A DNA stretch of 64,000 nucleotides. Origin: Acanthosoma haemorrhoidale. Lineage: Eukaryota > Arthropoda > Insecta > Hemiptera > Acanthosomatidae. Below, in pieces: positions 12,081 to 25,699 of this stretch. The notes beneath the pieces are model-generated. The model had not been told where the DNA came from and ran no database searches. It worked only from the letters and a program-made list of their open reading frames with translations. The stretch covers positions 77,577,341-77,641,340 of the forward strand of contig OV884015.1 in NCBI GenBank assembly GCA_930367205.1, read 5' to 3'. Positions within the stretch are counted from its first letter, which is position 1. The number at the start of each line of letters is the position of its first letter. The translations under genes and the position numbers were made by a program.

Positions 12081-15000
12081 CTATAATCCTTCAATTTTCT
12101 TCAATATTTTGACGAACTGACTGTTAGTTGCATTTATACAGACTATGTACTTCGCCCAGTCCCAATAAACGCTTCCATGGTCCCTATAAAGGAAGGCGCA
12201 TAATATACCAGCCTGTAACACCCTGGAGTTGGCCAGTCCGCCTGAAAGAGGGTGGGTGAAGCCCTGAATATTTCCATGACAAAGTACAGACTGGACCGAA
12301 GGCCTTGCTCTACATCTGCATAGAAAAACAGCCACTTCCGGATGCTGTTTTCGTTCCATTTCCATCAATATCGCCTATTACTTCGTACTCTTTTGTGCTT
12401 GTCTCTTTATAGTCCTTGCTCGGAAAACTCCTCCTATTGGTTTTTATCAATTCTTCCGTTGTCCATTATAGCCGAACTGACAGTGATTATCAAGTGTATA
12501 CCAGCGTTTTAATATTGTACACCCAAGAATTATTTGTTCTTATGATTATACGGGCTAGAAGTTCTTATGGTTTTTCCTCTAATTGTTTTTTATTGACACG
12601 TCTAGTGGATGCAGTCATCCTGCACTCAAGTAAAGCCCTTTTCCATCCCTTCCGAAAGCACACCCCTGCTAAGAACCATAAGGGAGGCCCAGCCCTGCGA
12701 CCGAGAATAAAGCATTAGGAAGTTTGAGAGGCCTACTGGATAGAAGCGTTTAGCGAAGGGACCAGAACTTTCTCAGTCCCAAACTTAATGATTAATGGAG
12801 GCTGGTTGGGGGCGGCTCTCAGAGAAGAAGTTGCGCTATTCTGCACCCCCCCCCCCTGTATTATTAATGTCCCGGGCAAGCGTTATACCCGAGATATATT
12901 TTTAATGATCGTACCATAGCTCTCCCACTGCAGCCAGATATAATTACTTCCAGTTCCAGGGAGCAATTTCTTTGGGTTCCACCACCCCCCCCCCCTCCCC
13001 CCCAAGGAACTGCTAATGGCCGGTCCTCTGGTGCGGGATTGGCGGAAAATGGCCAAAGTCGATTAATAACTTATCGTTCAATTAATATTAGTTACAACTA
13101 ATTGGAGCTGTCGGGAGCAAAAACTTTTCTTCAATTTTGATTTATCGGAGGCCAGGAGTTGGCCGGGTAGGTTTGAGAAAGTTAGAGCTTATAATAGCAA
13201 CTACCTACCGGCAAATGACAATCTACGAACAGAACTCAACCCTCTTAAATTAAATGTGAGAGATTGGCTCACCTGCTGTGAACCTTTTAGTCATAAGAGG
13301 ACTCAAATCATCTTAAGAGCCATGTAACACTAGATATTGCGTTTTTCATTTCGATGCAAAGGTCAAGTGAGACGAGTTTTATATCCTCTACAGAACATCT
13401 TACATATCCGAGGAATGCTTCATCGCCACCCGAGAAAGAAGTACAACAATAGAAAAAGTGACAGCTACAATTATTGGAAAATGTTAGTCAACGATTACTA
13501 CGATGTTAAAAGGGTAAGGTTGGGTCGACACCGCCTTTGTCCCGGTACATGCGGCGCATTCTCTGGCGTACGCTCAATGTCAGATGTTTTTTCACTCAAA
13601 TATTCCTTATGCCGCTTACCGATATTTCTGCGAACTGTAATCGGATAAATCTCAGAAAAACTCTTGCTATTAATGCATATTTCCGCAATTCGACCAGGAA
13701 GCTAAAAAAAAACTTAAAAACATGATCCTCGTTTGAACTAGGGTTTTTTGCATGTTTTGCGCAACCTTTATTCAGTTCCTCTAGACCTGACACGCTGCAA
13801 CGGGTATGAAGTAGTATTGAATTCGCTTATCGGTTACTGCATAGAGGCTTGCATGTAATGAAATATCCTATAGGGAAGGGAGTATTGAGTTAATAAGGCT
13901 CAGAGTGGGCTGCAAGTGTTGCAGATGAAACCTTAGCCGTGGTGCATGGTAAAGAGGATTAGATGGATCTGTGCCGTGGTAAAGGATTACCCTGAGAAGA
14001 CCCTCAGGGTCAGATAATTATTACCGGCGGATTTTCATTAATTCAAGGAGAGAATTATGGCAGGCTTCATATTCCTAATGTTCACAAACTTGCTCAATTT
14101 ATGCTTCAAATAGTAGATATTGAAGTCTGCTGACTGCTGGAAGACGACTGGGGAAAATGTAAGTAACACGCCATACTTCACCGTGACACGCTTTCTTTGC
14201 TAAGTTTCATCGATTTAAACTGGTTCTCGCTATTTTCTCTATCCAGCTTGAAGATAGTATAAATCATGAGTTACTTGCAGAGTTTTTAAATAACAACTCC
14301 TCTATCTCTCCACAATGAAGAATATGACTTTAGAATTTTGTATTGTTGAAATGTTTTGTCACTGCATTCCAATGAAGCGTGTATTCTTGAATATGTGTGG
14401 GTTTGAGTATATTTAAAAACCTGAATTGTAAAACGACTCTGTCTTGTAAATATCATTGATTGTAACGGTGCCCAACTATCGATTTCCTACATTTCACAGC
14501 GTACTAATCAACATTGTTGTTTTTTAACCTTTTTCTGTTTCTAACCGAAAACAAGAACTTACGTCCAAATATTAAATAGGAACTGACTCTTTCAACAATA
14601 CTCAATATTGATTAAACAAGAAACATATTAAATATGTATCTATAATTTAACTTAATTTGCCATTGATATAATTTATACAAGATATATAAAATAAAAGATA
14701 TATATTATAAAAAATCTAAAAAATATGTGAATGTCGAATCATTGTTCCGATTAACCATTAAAGTTAAAGCCGTTTGATCCACTCCGGTTTAGGGTCTCCA
14801 ACGAGACCATTCCTTAATGATTTTAACAACAATAAACGGAATAAATCGTTCGAACTTATTAAACAAATTTAATACGTGTAAGTACTGAGATTTGAACAAC
14901 CTTCGTCAATGAGGAAAAACACATCTCTCTGTAATTACATCATTGAACAATTTGAAGTCATTCGAAGATGGCAACTAGCCGCAGTTCCATTTACTAAATT

Positions 15001-15349
15001 TTTTTTATTGTTGATGTTGTTATTAATTGGTAGTGGTTTTCACCGACATGAACTCAGACCTAAAACGGTAAGGTTGGTTCCCCACCCTTTTCCAGTAAAA
15101 ATATGTAAATACTCAGTTTATGCCGAGTTCTCCGAGAACATTTATTTATGCATTAATAAACCAGTTCATTTTATATTGTACATTTTTGAGTTTAGGGTTA
15201 GAATCATTAAGGGCCCTGTACTGATGAACTCATCTATTTGCCCAGTGGTTACTCGTAGGACAGTAGGATTAGTCCCTGAGCCGATGGGAGGGCACACCCC
15301 CAAACGGTTTATTTATAAATCCAATAGAACCCTCCGGACTCGTTCTTAA
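12081..15349. other. non-coding DNA with poly-C tracts
   Basis: Islands lie at about 12160-12340 and 12640-13030. C11 lies at 12846-12856, and C11-T-C7 at 12985-13003. The 146-codon ORF at 14909-15349 is the longest here, but its composition is that of translated AT-rich DNA and it has no recognisable domain. No gene is supported. Confidence 0.45.
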
Positions 15350-15540
15350 TTGCCCCTTCTGGCCGGCAGCATGGCGGACGGTCACCATGACAACGGTTAT
15401 GCCTTCCCCTGAAATACTAATCAAGGCGAGCAATCACCCGCGAAACTGAATTCATTCAAGAACCGGATCCCCGCTATCTGGAGCAGCAGCGCAGTATCGT
15501 CGTCCAGTCATGTGTAAAACTTGGATGGCACTGACTGACT
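15350..15540. promoter_or_regulatory. GC-mixed island with an X-box-like site
   Basis: It contains GCAGCATGGCGGACG (YY1-like ATGGCGG) followed by GTCACCATGACAAC at 15381-15394, which fits the RFX X-box consensus GTHNYYATRRNAAC at every position. This pairing is promoter-like. One such X-box match is roughly expected by chance in a window this size, so function is unproven. Confidence 0.3.
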
Positions 15541-18110
15541 TTTAGTCAAGCAGTTACTCATTAGTCTTGACTACATGTCAATCAGTTTCACGGTACGGAT
15601 TAATCAATAGTAGGTCGTGGCTAATTACTAACGTTCAGTCATTGTTAACTCTTTAAACTGAGTTCGTACCTTCCCCCTTTTTACTCATCAATCATTCTAA
15701 ATGACTTATGATTGACCGTGTATGTATTTGATCAGAAAACAGTAACATCCTTACTCATTATAGTCGTTACTTGTTCGCAAACAGTTACATATAATAAAAT
15801 TTAGTCACGACTATTTAATAACGTTATAAATCGTATTACGATACTCAGTAATTAAATGGCTTAATGATTATAATTAACCATCTACATATGTAATTATAAG
15901 AGGTTAACAAATCCTACTGAATTTCGAACTCTCTTTGCAGCGGAGAGTACAAAATATATTTTAGTAACCTATTTCACCAATTTCAGATTATTCGCCGCTA
16001 CACTACGGCCCTTTGTACCGCGTTGAATAATACAATTTTATCTGAATAATACATACCGGCCCTGTATCGAAAGCCTTTTATATTTCAGATCTTCTTTTAC
16101 GGCGCCATACATATTTAATCCCTACCTCGCCATTCAAAGGGCCGCTTCGGCTCCCTGAGCACCTAATCAACTCCAAGGTTTTTATTGTATTTTTTTCTAT
16201 GCATTTATCTTTGTTTAAATTTCATTTAGTCGGGCTCCTTTTGTTTTTCCGTTGCACTGTGAAGTTTTTTTTTCCTTTTAATCTTTAGAGAGGATGAATG
16301 CGAAATTATTCATGGGCGGTGACGAATATTCGACTATTGTCTTGAGAGTTTCCATATATATTTATCATGAATTAACATAATTAGTTGATGCACGTTCCGA
16401 TCCGCAACAATAGTTAGTTCCTTTTGTCTCTCATTAATGGTCGGTTTTATTCTACTTCGGAAAATGACTTGAACATACGATTTACTGTTCCCGGTGGGAA
16501 AAAAAAACAAACAAAAATAAATAAAGGAAAATCGTACTAAAGCTAAACCACATCGAGTATGAATAAATTATAATCCTTAATGCTTCCACGGAGACCGTAA
16601 GCTTTCAACAAGTAAATAAATTATGCAAGGTAACTCCTCAGGCATTAAACATGCTCATTTCGATGCAATTATGTGATTCGAGGAATGGATGTAGATCCAT
16701 CTGTTTCAAGGTCTAGGCTCAAATCTCGTTGTATAATAAACAGCTGAGAGATCGGAACAAACGCAATTAATACTAGTCCGGATCATACCATGCGTCATAT
16801 ATTCCATTGGCTAGTGACTTGGTGAAATCACAACGGAATACTAAATAACTCTACTAAACCATCCAGTGGCGCGTTAGTAGCTATCGGATAAGTGGGGTCG
16901 TGCCTACCTACACTTTACTAAACTACTCGCCTAAATAGTTTTGTATGTACACATTTAGCTTCTAAACCCCCATTGGACTAAATTACTGGCCTAGCGTGGC
17001 TAAGCCTTAGGAGATGGGCTAAAGATAGGTTGGCAGCCTTCTCATGCCTACAGAGGCTAAGGCTCTGCCTATTAGTCCCAGGACCGGTCCAGGCCGCTCC
17101 GCCTTAATGAGTGTGCTCGATGAAGTTGTTCCTTATCGGCATCTGCGGGACGATATCAGTCTCACCCGCGGATATTTTGTCGGACCCGTTTTAATTACAT
17201 TACCTCGCAGCTTCAGAGGCAGGGTAGGTAATTAATTACCTGGCCTGAAGTGAGAGAGCACTTATGGCTAAGGTGTACTAACAGTATTCTAAAAATAATA
17301 ATAATTGATCTGAAATGATGACCATTTATAGAAAAACGGCAGATATCAGAAAAAGGCAAAACGAATCAGCTGAGGAGCAATCTATGATAGAAAGTTCAAA
17401 TTTTCCCTAGGACTTAGAATTCGAGAAATGGACTAAATTTTATAAATATTTTTGCAAACACATACTTATCCCGCAGTGAACTTTCTCCATGGTCTGTCAA
17501 AACAGTTTGAAATAAAATATTTAGTGATTGTCACAGGATTATTTGTTGTTTAAAGCCGTTATTTGTTGTTTCTGCCTCTCTAAATCCAATCAGTAGTTTC
17601 ATCAATTTCGAATAGTTAGGTATTGTAACATATGCCGATAGGAAAAACTTATGGCATAAAAACTGTAGTACCTATTGACCTTATGGATCCTTGATCTGCT
17701 AGTATAGAATAAAAAAACACTTTACTCTGGGACTATGTCACCCACGAATTATAATAAAGCACAAATAAGTAAATTCAATTCTGGTTAACAAGCAAATAAT
17801 ACATCTTCAAGAAAAGGAGAATAAATACACAAATAAATGGTCATAAATAAAAAAGATACTCATATTCATTTTTCAGATACTTTTTGTATTTGAAACATTC
17901 TAATCCAGCATTAATAATGGTGATTTAAATGCTCATTCCATTCCCTCAGTGTGTGCCGTTCACACCCATAGCAACATTCATACCCAGACTAAACCATGAA
18001 CCAGTGAAGCTGATGGTTCAAGTCGAAGGCAACGAATATATCATGAAAATAATGCATACTTAAGATATTTTTTCAAAATATTGGCCCGAAACCCGCATGA
18101 GCGAGAGAAT
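15541..18110. other. AT-rich non-coding DNA
   Basis: Three copies of TTACTCAT (15554-15561, 15681-15688, 15751-15758; reverse ATGAGTAA, near the AP-1 site) fall within 205 bp. A GC-mixed island lies at about 17000-17260. No gene, RNA or recognisable transposon was seen. Confidence 0.4.
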
Positions 18111-21100
18111 ATTCTTCATGTTAACTGTTGACTCTGCATCTAGAGGAACCTGCTTGGGGGCACAAGGAGATGAACCAGCACGAGTGAGGGTGCGTATTGA
18201 ATTAGGGGTAGGACAGTCACTAATGCAGTCATCTGCGACCCCTTGCGGCCCATCTCTCACAGGCATCTAGATCTACCTAAGTAGATTGGATCTGCCTCTC
18301 GTCTCCTTTGTCTTCTGATTCCTTCCTCTCTCTCCCTCAGTCCCCTGAGGGTCCACTCCTGGATGGTATCTCCTCATATCCTAATCACAACAAGACACCC
18401 CGAAAACCATCTAAATTCCAATCCAAAAAGGGCCAAGTCTTCTAGTGTTTTTTTCAGAGTCTCCTTGGATCAGAATGTAGGTCGTAAGAAACGCTCTTTC
18501 ATTACGTCTAATCCCTATTCTGCGATGGGCTCGAAGCAATCATCGACTCGACGTCCTACTTCGGAAACATTAGCAGCGTTGCAAAAGTTCCGCCGGCAAA
18601 TCCCAAACGAGTCCATAACCTATAAAGAATATCTTCCCCCTGTTAACCACTGATAGTTGCATTTGTATATAATCATTCCATTAAGTGTAGTTACTTCCTG
18701 ATAATCTTTAACCAATCAACAGCCGACTAGCTTTTTTCCTCTTTTATTTTATTTCATCCTTTTAAAGACATTGCCGGCATAAAAGATAGGAATCAAAGGC
18801 TTCCTTTCCCTGAAGAGAATAAACATGACGTGTATAATCACAGCGAGCAGGTGTTCACAGCTCAGTTAATGCGAAGGACGCAAATCGCAACTATGGCAAG
18901 GACGATAGTTTACAATGTCTTTCTAAATTAAAAGAAAAAAAGTAAATGATTCTTAAGTAGTTTAATCATACACAATTTATTAAAATATTTAAATAACACT
19001 CTATTTAATTACAATTAATTGAATTCAATAAATCCATATCAGTTAGCGGATTAATGCCTCCAAGAATCATTTACATATTACAAATTTCCTGTTGGCATAC
19101 TACCATGATCTCAGAACTTTACTACTGGGACGTCAATTACGGTTCGTTTTCAAACTCACTAGCAATATGCTTAAAAGGTTCTCTTTATCAACTTACAAAC
19201 AAATTAAGTTATTTCACAAGTATTGGAACGTGTTTTTTTTTTACATACTTCATTAAAATAGTTCCACGCTATCAGGCTGTCGCAAGTACGAACGACCATT
19301 TTTCTTTTTTTTTAGTTTTCACGCGACATTAAAATTACTCATAAGAAATATGAGGTATATAAACCTATTAAGTCAATCAATGTGTAAAAAAATACACATT
19401 TGTGCGATGTATCGGTAATTGCATAAAATTTGCTAGATAACCTAAATTAAATAAATAATCCATACAAACCCAAAACGTTCAAATAGAATATATTATAATA
19501 AAGTTTTGAGAGCCAACAAAAGAATTTGGCCAATGATTCCAAGCTATATTTAAAATAGTTTTTTTATCTCGATATTTAGGCTATTTAAAGCTTTTTTTTG
19601 TCTACATCTTTAATTCGGAGTGCATATTACAAAAAAAATAGAACAACTTAATTCATAATCGATTTAAAAAAAATAATATCTAATGGAGAAAATGACTACT
19701 ATTCAGTAATAATCAAGTAATTCGCGCACATAATTGAGTTGGGTTCATATAAGGAAAGGTGACTATGACATATAGCACGCAATATCAATTAAATAGAATC
19801 TAATTCAAATGAAACATTCATTAGGCGCGCATGAGTCATGAGGACCACAGAAGTGGATTGCGGTCGGTTCACGTTTTCCGAAAAATATCAATAGGCTACC
19901 TAAATGGCCTGACCTTTCCGTCAATCACTGACCCGAATTACACCCTAATTATTTCCCCGACAGGCCGGGCATAAATGTCAGTCATAGCTCCTAACTTATC
20001 GAACCTTTACCGCCTGATTCAATATTTCATATGTGTTTGTGTCGGGAGCTTATTGTTAGGGTATGACTTCTGTAACGAAGGTGTATCCACAACAGAAATA
20101 CCGTTTGCACGTCATTACTGAAACAAAACCACATACCTAGCTTTAACCTGGTCCCGATCAGCTGTTCAAAAATATGTATGTTCCATACATTAGGTCCTTA
20201 TGTTCTAAGATCGTGGAAACGGGGAATTGCTTCCCATAACGACAGTGCTAAGATATAATAGTTTTTAAAAAATGTGTTCATTAACACACCCGGTAATCAG
20301 TTGAAAACCAGTCGAAAAGGACCCATAACTCAAAGGATACAACTGTTGCAGGTCAGAACGAGTTAGGAGCTAGTTGTGAAGTGTCCAATCTAGGACGAGG
20401 CCATGCAATCAAAAGTTGTACCTTTTTACATCTTTTGAGATTCTCTAATACGAGCAACATTGCGACTTACTTCCTAGAAATCTTCACATGGCGGGAGTTA
20501 AAATCACTCCTGGGGGAGCTAATCGAGTGGTTGACAAATGAAATAGATTTACCACTCTCTGTGCTATTGCACTGTCTTTCGTGCCCTAACTTTGAGAATT
20601 TTATTTTGTTCAGATTTATTGTGAATCGGTTTGTAAGTTCTTAAATGATCCACAACAATACTTGAGAGTTACGAAATTAAATAGGAAAAAAATACTGATG
20701 CCCTTCTACTGCCATGAAATACATTTTCTATTCCGAGGCGAAGTAACAAACGGTGCACGGTCAGGTACAAAGTGTTTTTTCATGGTACGATAGCAACTAA
20801 TGAGGAACAAGGCGTTCAAGTCTGTACACGCGGCAAAGTCTCTAAACTGTATTTTGTCTATTCTTTGCCTGTCGACATGTCTATCGACACTCGACTTTGT
20901 ATACAACTGTGTTCAAGTACTTAGAGATTTCAAAAATTCCATTTCGGCTTGAGTTTTTGTTTTTTGAATACGTGTGGTTATGTATTACAATCATTTCCTG
21001 TAAACTTGTTGTAACCTAAATTCCTGTGATTTCAACATTATCCGGACAGCACTCGTTTTTTTGAAGCTTATGTTTTTTGTGATGTCAATCAATTCAATGT

Positions 21101-24100
21101 GAATTAAAATCTCCGTAGTTATTCGCGTAACGTCATTGATTGATGATAGTGCACGTTAAAAGTTATTTTTACTAGAAAGGAAAAATTCTATGAAGAACTC
21201 AGCGTTCTATAGTTAATTATTAACAAAAAATGTCAGTTACATTTAAAAAACTTTCATCTTCATGATTTGCTTTTTTGTTTTTTTTCCACCACTTTTTTCC
21301 ATCTTCCTGGGCAGCGTGTGACGCCAGAAAGTTTCGACAGGTCATTACTTCGGCCCATTTCGGAGGACTAATTGAAACCCCAATAAACCCATTGCAATAT
21401 TTTGAGACCTCGCTCTTCCTGCTGAAGAAAAATTACGGTGACTCGGCGCATTCCGCATGTATTTAATCTTCCAGAGGGGCCTTGAGGAGAGCGGCTCCGA
21501 GTCGAAGAACATTTCAAGACGTGCTTTGTAGCGGCTTCCAGCGGCAGAGGTGTTAATGACATAACGGCAGCTCACGTCACTACGGCCGACCTCATCAATG
21601 TTAATTGCGAGTAATAAAACTATTAAGAATCGCCCTCATTACTGTCAAAAGTCACCGTTTCTATTGGTCCAAAATCGTTTCAGAAGAAGTATAACACGGA
21701 CTTCGAGTTGTTTACTACTCCATCATATACGCCACTTAAATCAATACATGCTTATCTTCTGCAATTATAACACGGTTTTCCACAAGCTCAACTAGGAGCT
21801 TTGTCGAAATTATGCTTTGTTGGGTAAAATATTGTTATTGTCGAAAAACACTGTTACATTAACAAATTGTTAATTGAACCAATAATGTAGCGAAAAGGTC
21901 GGGGGAGTGCTTCGTTGCCCCCGATTTCTCCGCTAGCTTCACTGGGGGGAATCCTCAGGCAGATTTTGTTGGTATATACCGTCGGCAATAAGCCATAATC
22001 ACGAATGAGGAAATTCCTAATTTTGAAAAAAATATGGTTGAAGTTGCAAACCTAATAGCACCTATCAATTGGTCAGTAATAATTTTGTTTCATGAAAAAA
22101 TAAGTAAAATAGAATAACTGTACACTCCACCACTATGCACATAAGTGAAATATGATTTTTTTTCACAATGTTTAGTAGTTTGAACTGAGTGAGTGAGACT
22201 GTGTATAAATTATGAACAATTAAATTACAATTATTAATGCTGGGTAAGAAAGTTGTAATCTACAAATCTTTCTAGTCTTAAAAGTGTTATCAATTGATGA
22301 TAAGTTCGACGCATAAGTGATCTGATAAAAATAAACCTCGTACTAATGGAAGCGACTTTCGACCGAAGCCCTTTTTACTCTTCTACCAGCTTAAGGGACA
22401 CATATAAGGATTGAGATTATGACGAATTGACACTCATGAAGTACAAATTTATGGGAAATTATCCATTAATTTCTATTTTTATGTATTTATTTTTGCTTTT
22501 AAATATGTAACTAATCCTTTTCCTAGCTTCAATCTCGGGGTGCCGATTAAGAGAATTCATAATATGTTGTGGATTTAGTGGAGTATAAACTCGCAAAAGA
22601 ATCTTTTATTGTGTGCACTAATAATTCCAGTGCTCATTCGTACTTTATGCGCAATACCATTCACTCAATTCGTGCAGTTAACACTCAATCTGTACATGAG
22701 TGAGGGTTCCAAGAGTAAAGCTGGTAACGAAGTTCCCCCGACTCACTCCACGAGAGCCACAGACGCTCAGGTCATAAGAGGGATAGTCGTGAACTGAACA
22801 CTTTTATTGTTGCTTACGTGTTCATGTTTAATTATTTACAAATCCTGAAGCGACCAATGCTCCCTTTTAGTTCGCTCAAAAGCCAACCTCCCTCTCCGCT
22901 CCTGCTCGTCCGATACAAAATAAGCCATCAGAAAAAGGGAGAGAGATAGAGAATACTAATACGTAGCGAATATTTGATTAGGGCTAGAAGTGGCCATCAA
23001 TCCTTCGTGAGAAAGGCCAAGCGGCAGGTGTAGAGCTCTGTAGCTCGGAGGCGTTAAGGAAGATGTTTAGTTAGCCGGATGGTAGAAGGCTGTTAGGTGA
23101 TTACAGGTTGTGCCGTTGACTGATGCCGAGGAAATCAGGACAGCCAGAGAGCCCGCTTTGTCAACTTCAAGGCGTTGGCATTAGCCCGTGGGGCTCATAA
23201 TCACCTTAACCGTTTCCCAACAGTTGTGTGTATAATATCTCAAGCTTATATGTGTATATTAGTGAACGTAGGTGCGGCTTTCGATGCTCTCCGCCACTTA
23301 AGTCACTGATCTCCGCTGACAGCTGGCCAGGTAACAAGCTTTACTCCTCACGTCATCAATGTACCGCAAAACTCTTATTTAATTTGTCTTTTTTTTTTCT
23401 CTGAGGCCAAACTTTTAATGCATATTCTAAAAATAGGTTTCCCAATATCTTGACTTAGATAATTTAATTTGTAGATCCTACTTGATAATGAGATAAGATT
23501 GGAGACTAAGGTTAATCGTTAATAATCAACAGCCAAAGAGGAAATCGATAACTTAATACAGAATCGCTGGCACGTGGTAATTTCACTCATTGTTTTCCAG
23601 CGCATCACGATCGCTCAACAAATAAATATTTTTCCTTCCTGGTTAATTACTACTTTTCAGACCAAGTCCAGCCTGGGGCAATATCCAGAAAAAATTACTA
23701 CAAAAATATATTTCTTGAAAAAATAATATTTTATTTAATTAAAACAAATGTTTAATACTTACAGTTTGTGCCATTAAAACAATATTTTTATAATTCTTGA
23801 TAATTTTTGTTCAGTCTGTACTTCTATGGGAACTAGTTATAGTGGGAGGTTATTATGGGATGCCAGTTTAATATCCTTGTAAAAATGTAAATATCTTTGG
23901 TTAAAAAAGTAACAATTTTTTTTCTGATTCTTAGATTTATCGATTGGTCATGATAGGTACTAATCTTATCCCAAACCCTTCTTGACTGGTGTAGTTTAGA
24001 CAAAAACTTGACTAATTGATCATAGAAATTCTGAATCAGCAACAGTGCCAGCTAGACCTCAAAAACGAGGTGAAAATGTGCTTATGAGATAATAATCTAT

Positions 24101-24954
24101 AAACTAAAGACATTAAGGTTAGGGGTAAAACATTGAAAAGGATTTAGGGGGTGCCTGGGGGTGGAGATGAGGTCCCGTGGGTGTAGTCCTCGGACCCTAC
24201 CTGACATGTCTAACACCGTCTAATTTATTACAAATGGAACATTTACTCCCCCCCGGCCTCCTCTTCGCTGAATCCCAATGTCCAGCCCCTGTCCGTTTTT
24301 TTAACATTTCCACTACACACACGTCACTGCTCGGAGAGAGGATCTCCGATTAAAATTATTGTTATCTTTAACAAAAAATAAAAATATATGGAAAAATTTA
24401 GGTTACACAAAAAACTATATACATAGATGACAGGTGGACTGATCGCTGTCAAGTGGCGGAGGATGACGGACGGGAGCTGCGGTAAGCCTTCGCCAATTAA
24501 AGAGAAATGTTTGAAGATCAACGAACACTGGTGTTATTTATAACCTAAAATAATTATAATTAATGCTTTTAAAATTTACAATTCATTAATGGATACCAGT
24601 ATAAAAATATTACTATTTCTCTTGGATTTCTTATGGAGTGGTCGTTATGCGAAAACACGTTAAAAAAAATAGATTTGTACAGTTATCATAACTGGTCAAC
24701 GTATTGAAATTAAAAAACCTGCTTCGAAAAAAGCCAAGTCGTTATAATTTATAGGACTAATATATTCACAGACTTGTGCAAGACAATCTATGCTGATATT
24801 CGAACTTAGAGAGTGAGAATAATAAGGGATAAAATACTTTTCCCATTTATCAAGCTTAATACCCAGACTAAACTACTCGTTTACAAGTTGTCAGTACACC
24901 ACATATATTTTGTTTTTATATACTGGGCATAGAAATTAACTCATTTAGGCTGTT

Positions 24955-25010
24955 ATATGGTGTAGTAATTCAAGATATGAATGTCTGGGTTCAAACCACT
25001 ATATCTACAA
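24955..25010 (+). repeat. possible tRNA-derived SINE relic
   Basis: TGGTGTAGTAATTCAAGATA resembles a Pol III A box, and GGGTTCAAACC about 20 bases further on matches a B box. There is no complete cloverleaf and no second copy was identified with confidence, so this is tentative. Confidence 0.3.
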
Positions 25011-25520
25011 TTTGTTAGTAAAATCCTTATCAACTTACGGTGCACACAGTTAATAACATTAGTCAGTCAAACCAATATCAGCAAACTTCGAACAATCTAA
25101 AATAATTTTCTAAGAATACTATTTGTCAGGTCAAGGTTAACTGCAATAGTTAACATGCGCAAAATACCCAAAGCTAATTATAACCTATATATATATTTTA
25201 CACAGAACTTATATTAGTATAGCATAAATATTGCTGGCATAGATAAATTACACAGACATAACAGCTTAGCGCATAATATATTATGTAGAAATGTTTTATA
25301 TATATTTTTGTCGTTGGATATTATACTAATTTTTCTAAATTAAAATTGATGTGTACTTACTTCAACGAATACTTTATTCTTAATCAACAGCAACGAATTT
25401 AGTTGTCTTTGTTTTTGTTACGTAAATATTGGGGATCAGTTGATTTGGTTTTGAATTAAGGCGATTATTTTTAATTTACGCAACAACTGAAGAATACCAC
25501 GGGTAATTAAATCCATCCAG

Positions 25521-25528
25521 ATGCAAAT
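25521..25528 (+). promoter_or_regulatory. POU octamer motif ATGCAAAT
   Basis: A perfect octamer, the site bound by POU class 2 proteins, sits 69 bp upstream of the candidate first coding exon of nub and abuts a CRE-like TGACGTCC. It could serve autoregulation. An 8-mer is expected by chance a few times per window, so this is weak evidence alone. Confidence 0.35.
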
Positions 25529-25596
25529 GACGTCCCTTGCAACAATGTCGATGGCAGGAGACGCGGAATATTTCAAGCCTGTGAAAGGCGAATAGT

Positions 25597-25699
25597 ATGC
25601 CGGAGGAAGAAGCCAGCCTGGGGGATACCGAAGACCAAAGGGACACAGTTATCCTACAAGGAGTGATTATCCAAGAGAGACAGGGTTGTGCAAATGGAG
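25597..25699 (+). CDS. nub: candidate first coding exon of nub
   Basis: An ATG opens a frame beginning MPEEEASLGDTEDQRD and running to GCANG, followed by a strong donor GGAG|GTGAGG. The exon is 34 codons plus one base, exactly the phase needed to join the nub exon at 28384; the split codon becomes valine. With this exon the nub frame is continuous from ATG to stop (422 residues). It lies in a GC-mixed island with an octamer just upstream. I do not recognise the peptide from other Nub proteins, and a one-in-three phase match can occur by chance, so it remains a candidate. Confidence 0.4.

Larger units (their letters stand above)
18111..25596. other. long non-coding stretch with islands
   Basis: GC-mixed islands occur at about 18110-18620, 19850-19980, 21300-21590, 22840-23350, 24130-24310 and 25480-25600, in strongly AT-rich DNA. 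ORFs of 60-96 codons occur but none has splice sites with a plausible protein. The spacing and composition resemble the enhancer-rich flank of a developmental regulator; this is inference. Confidence 0.4.

Noticed and set aside
14909..15349. 146-codon plus-strand ORF
   Set aside because: Long, but composition is that of translated AT-rich DNA; no domain, no splice context, no neighbouring coding evidence.
18363..18653. 96-codon plus-strand ORF
   Set aside because: The Ser/Thr/Lys-rich text matches nothing I know, and there are no supporting splice sites or partner exons.
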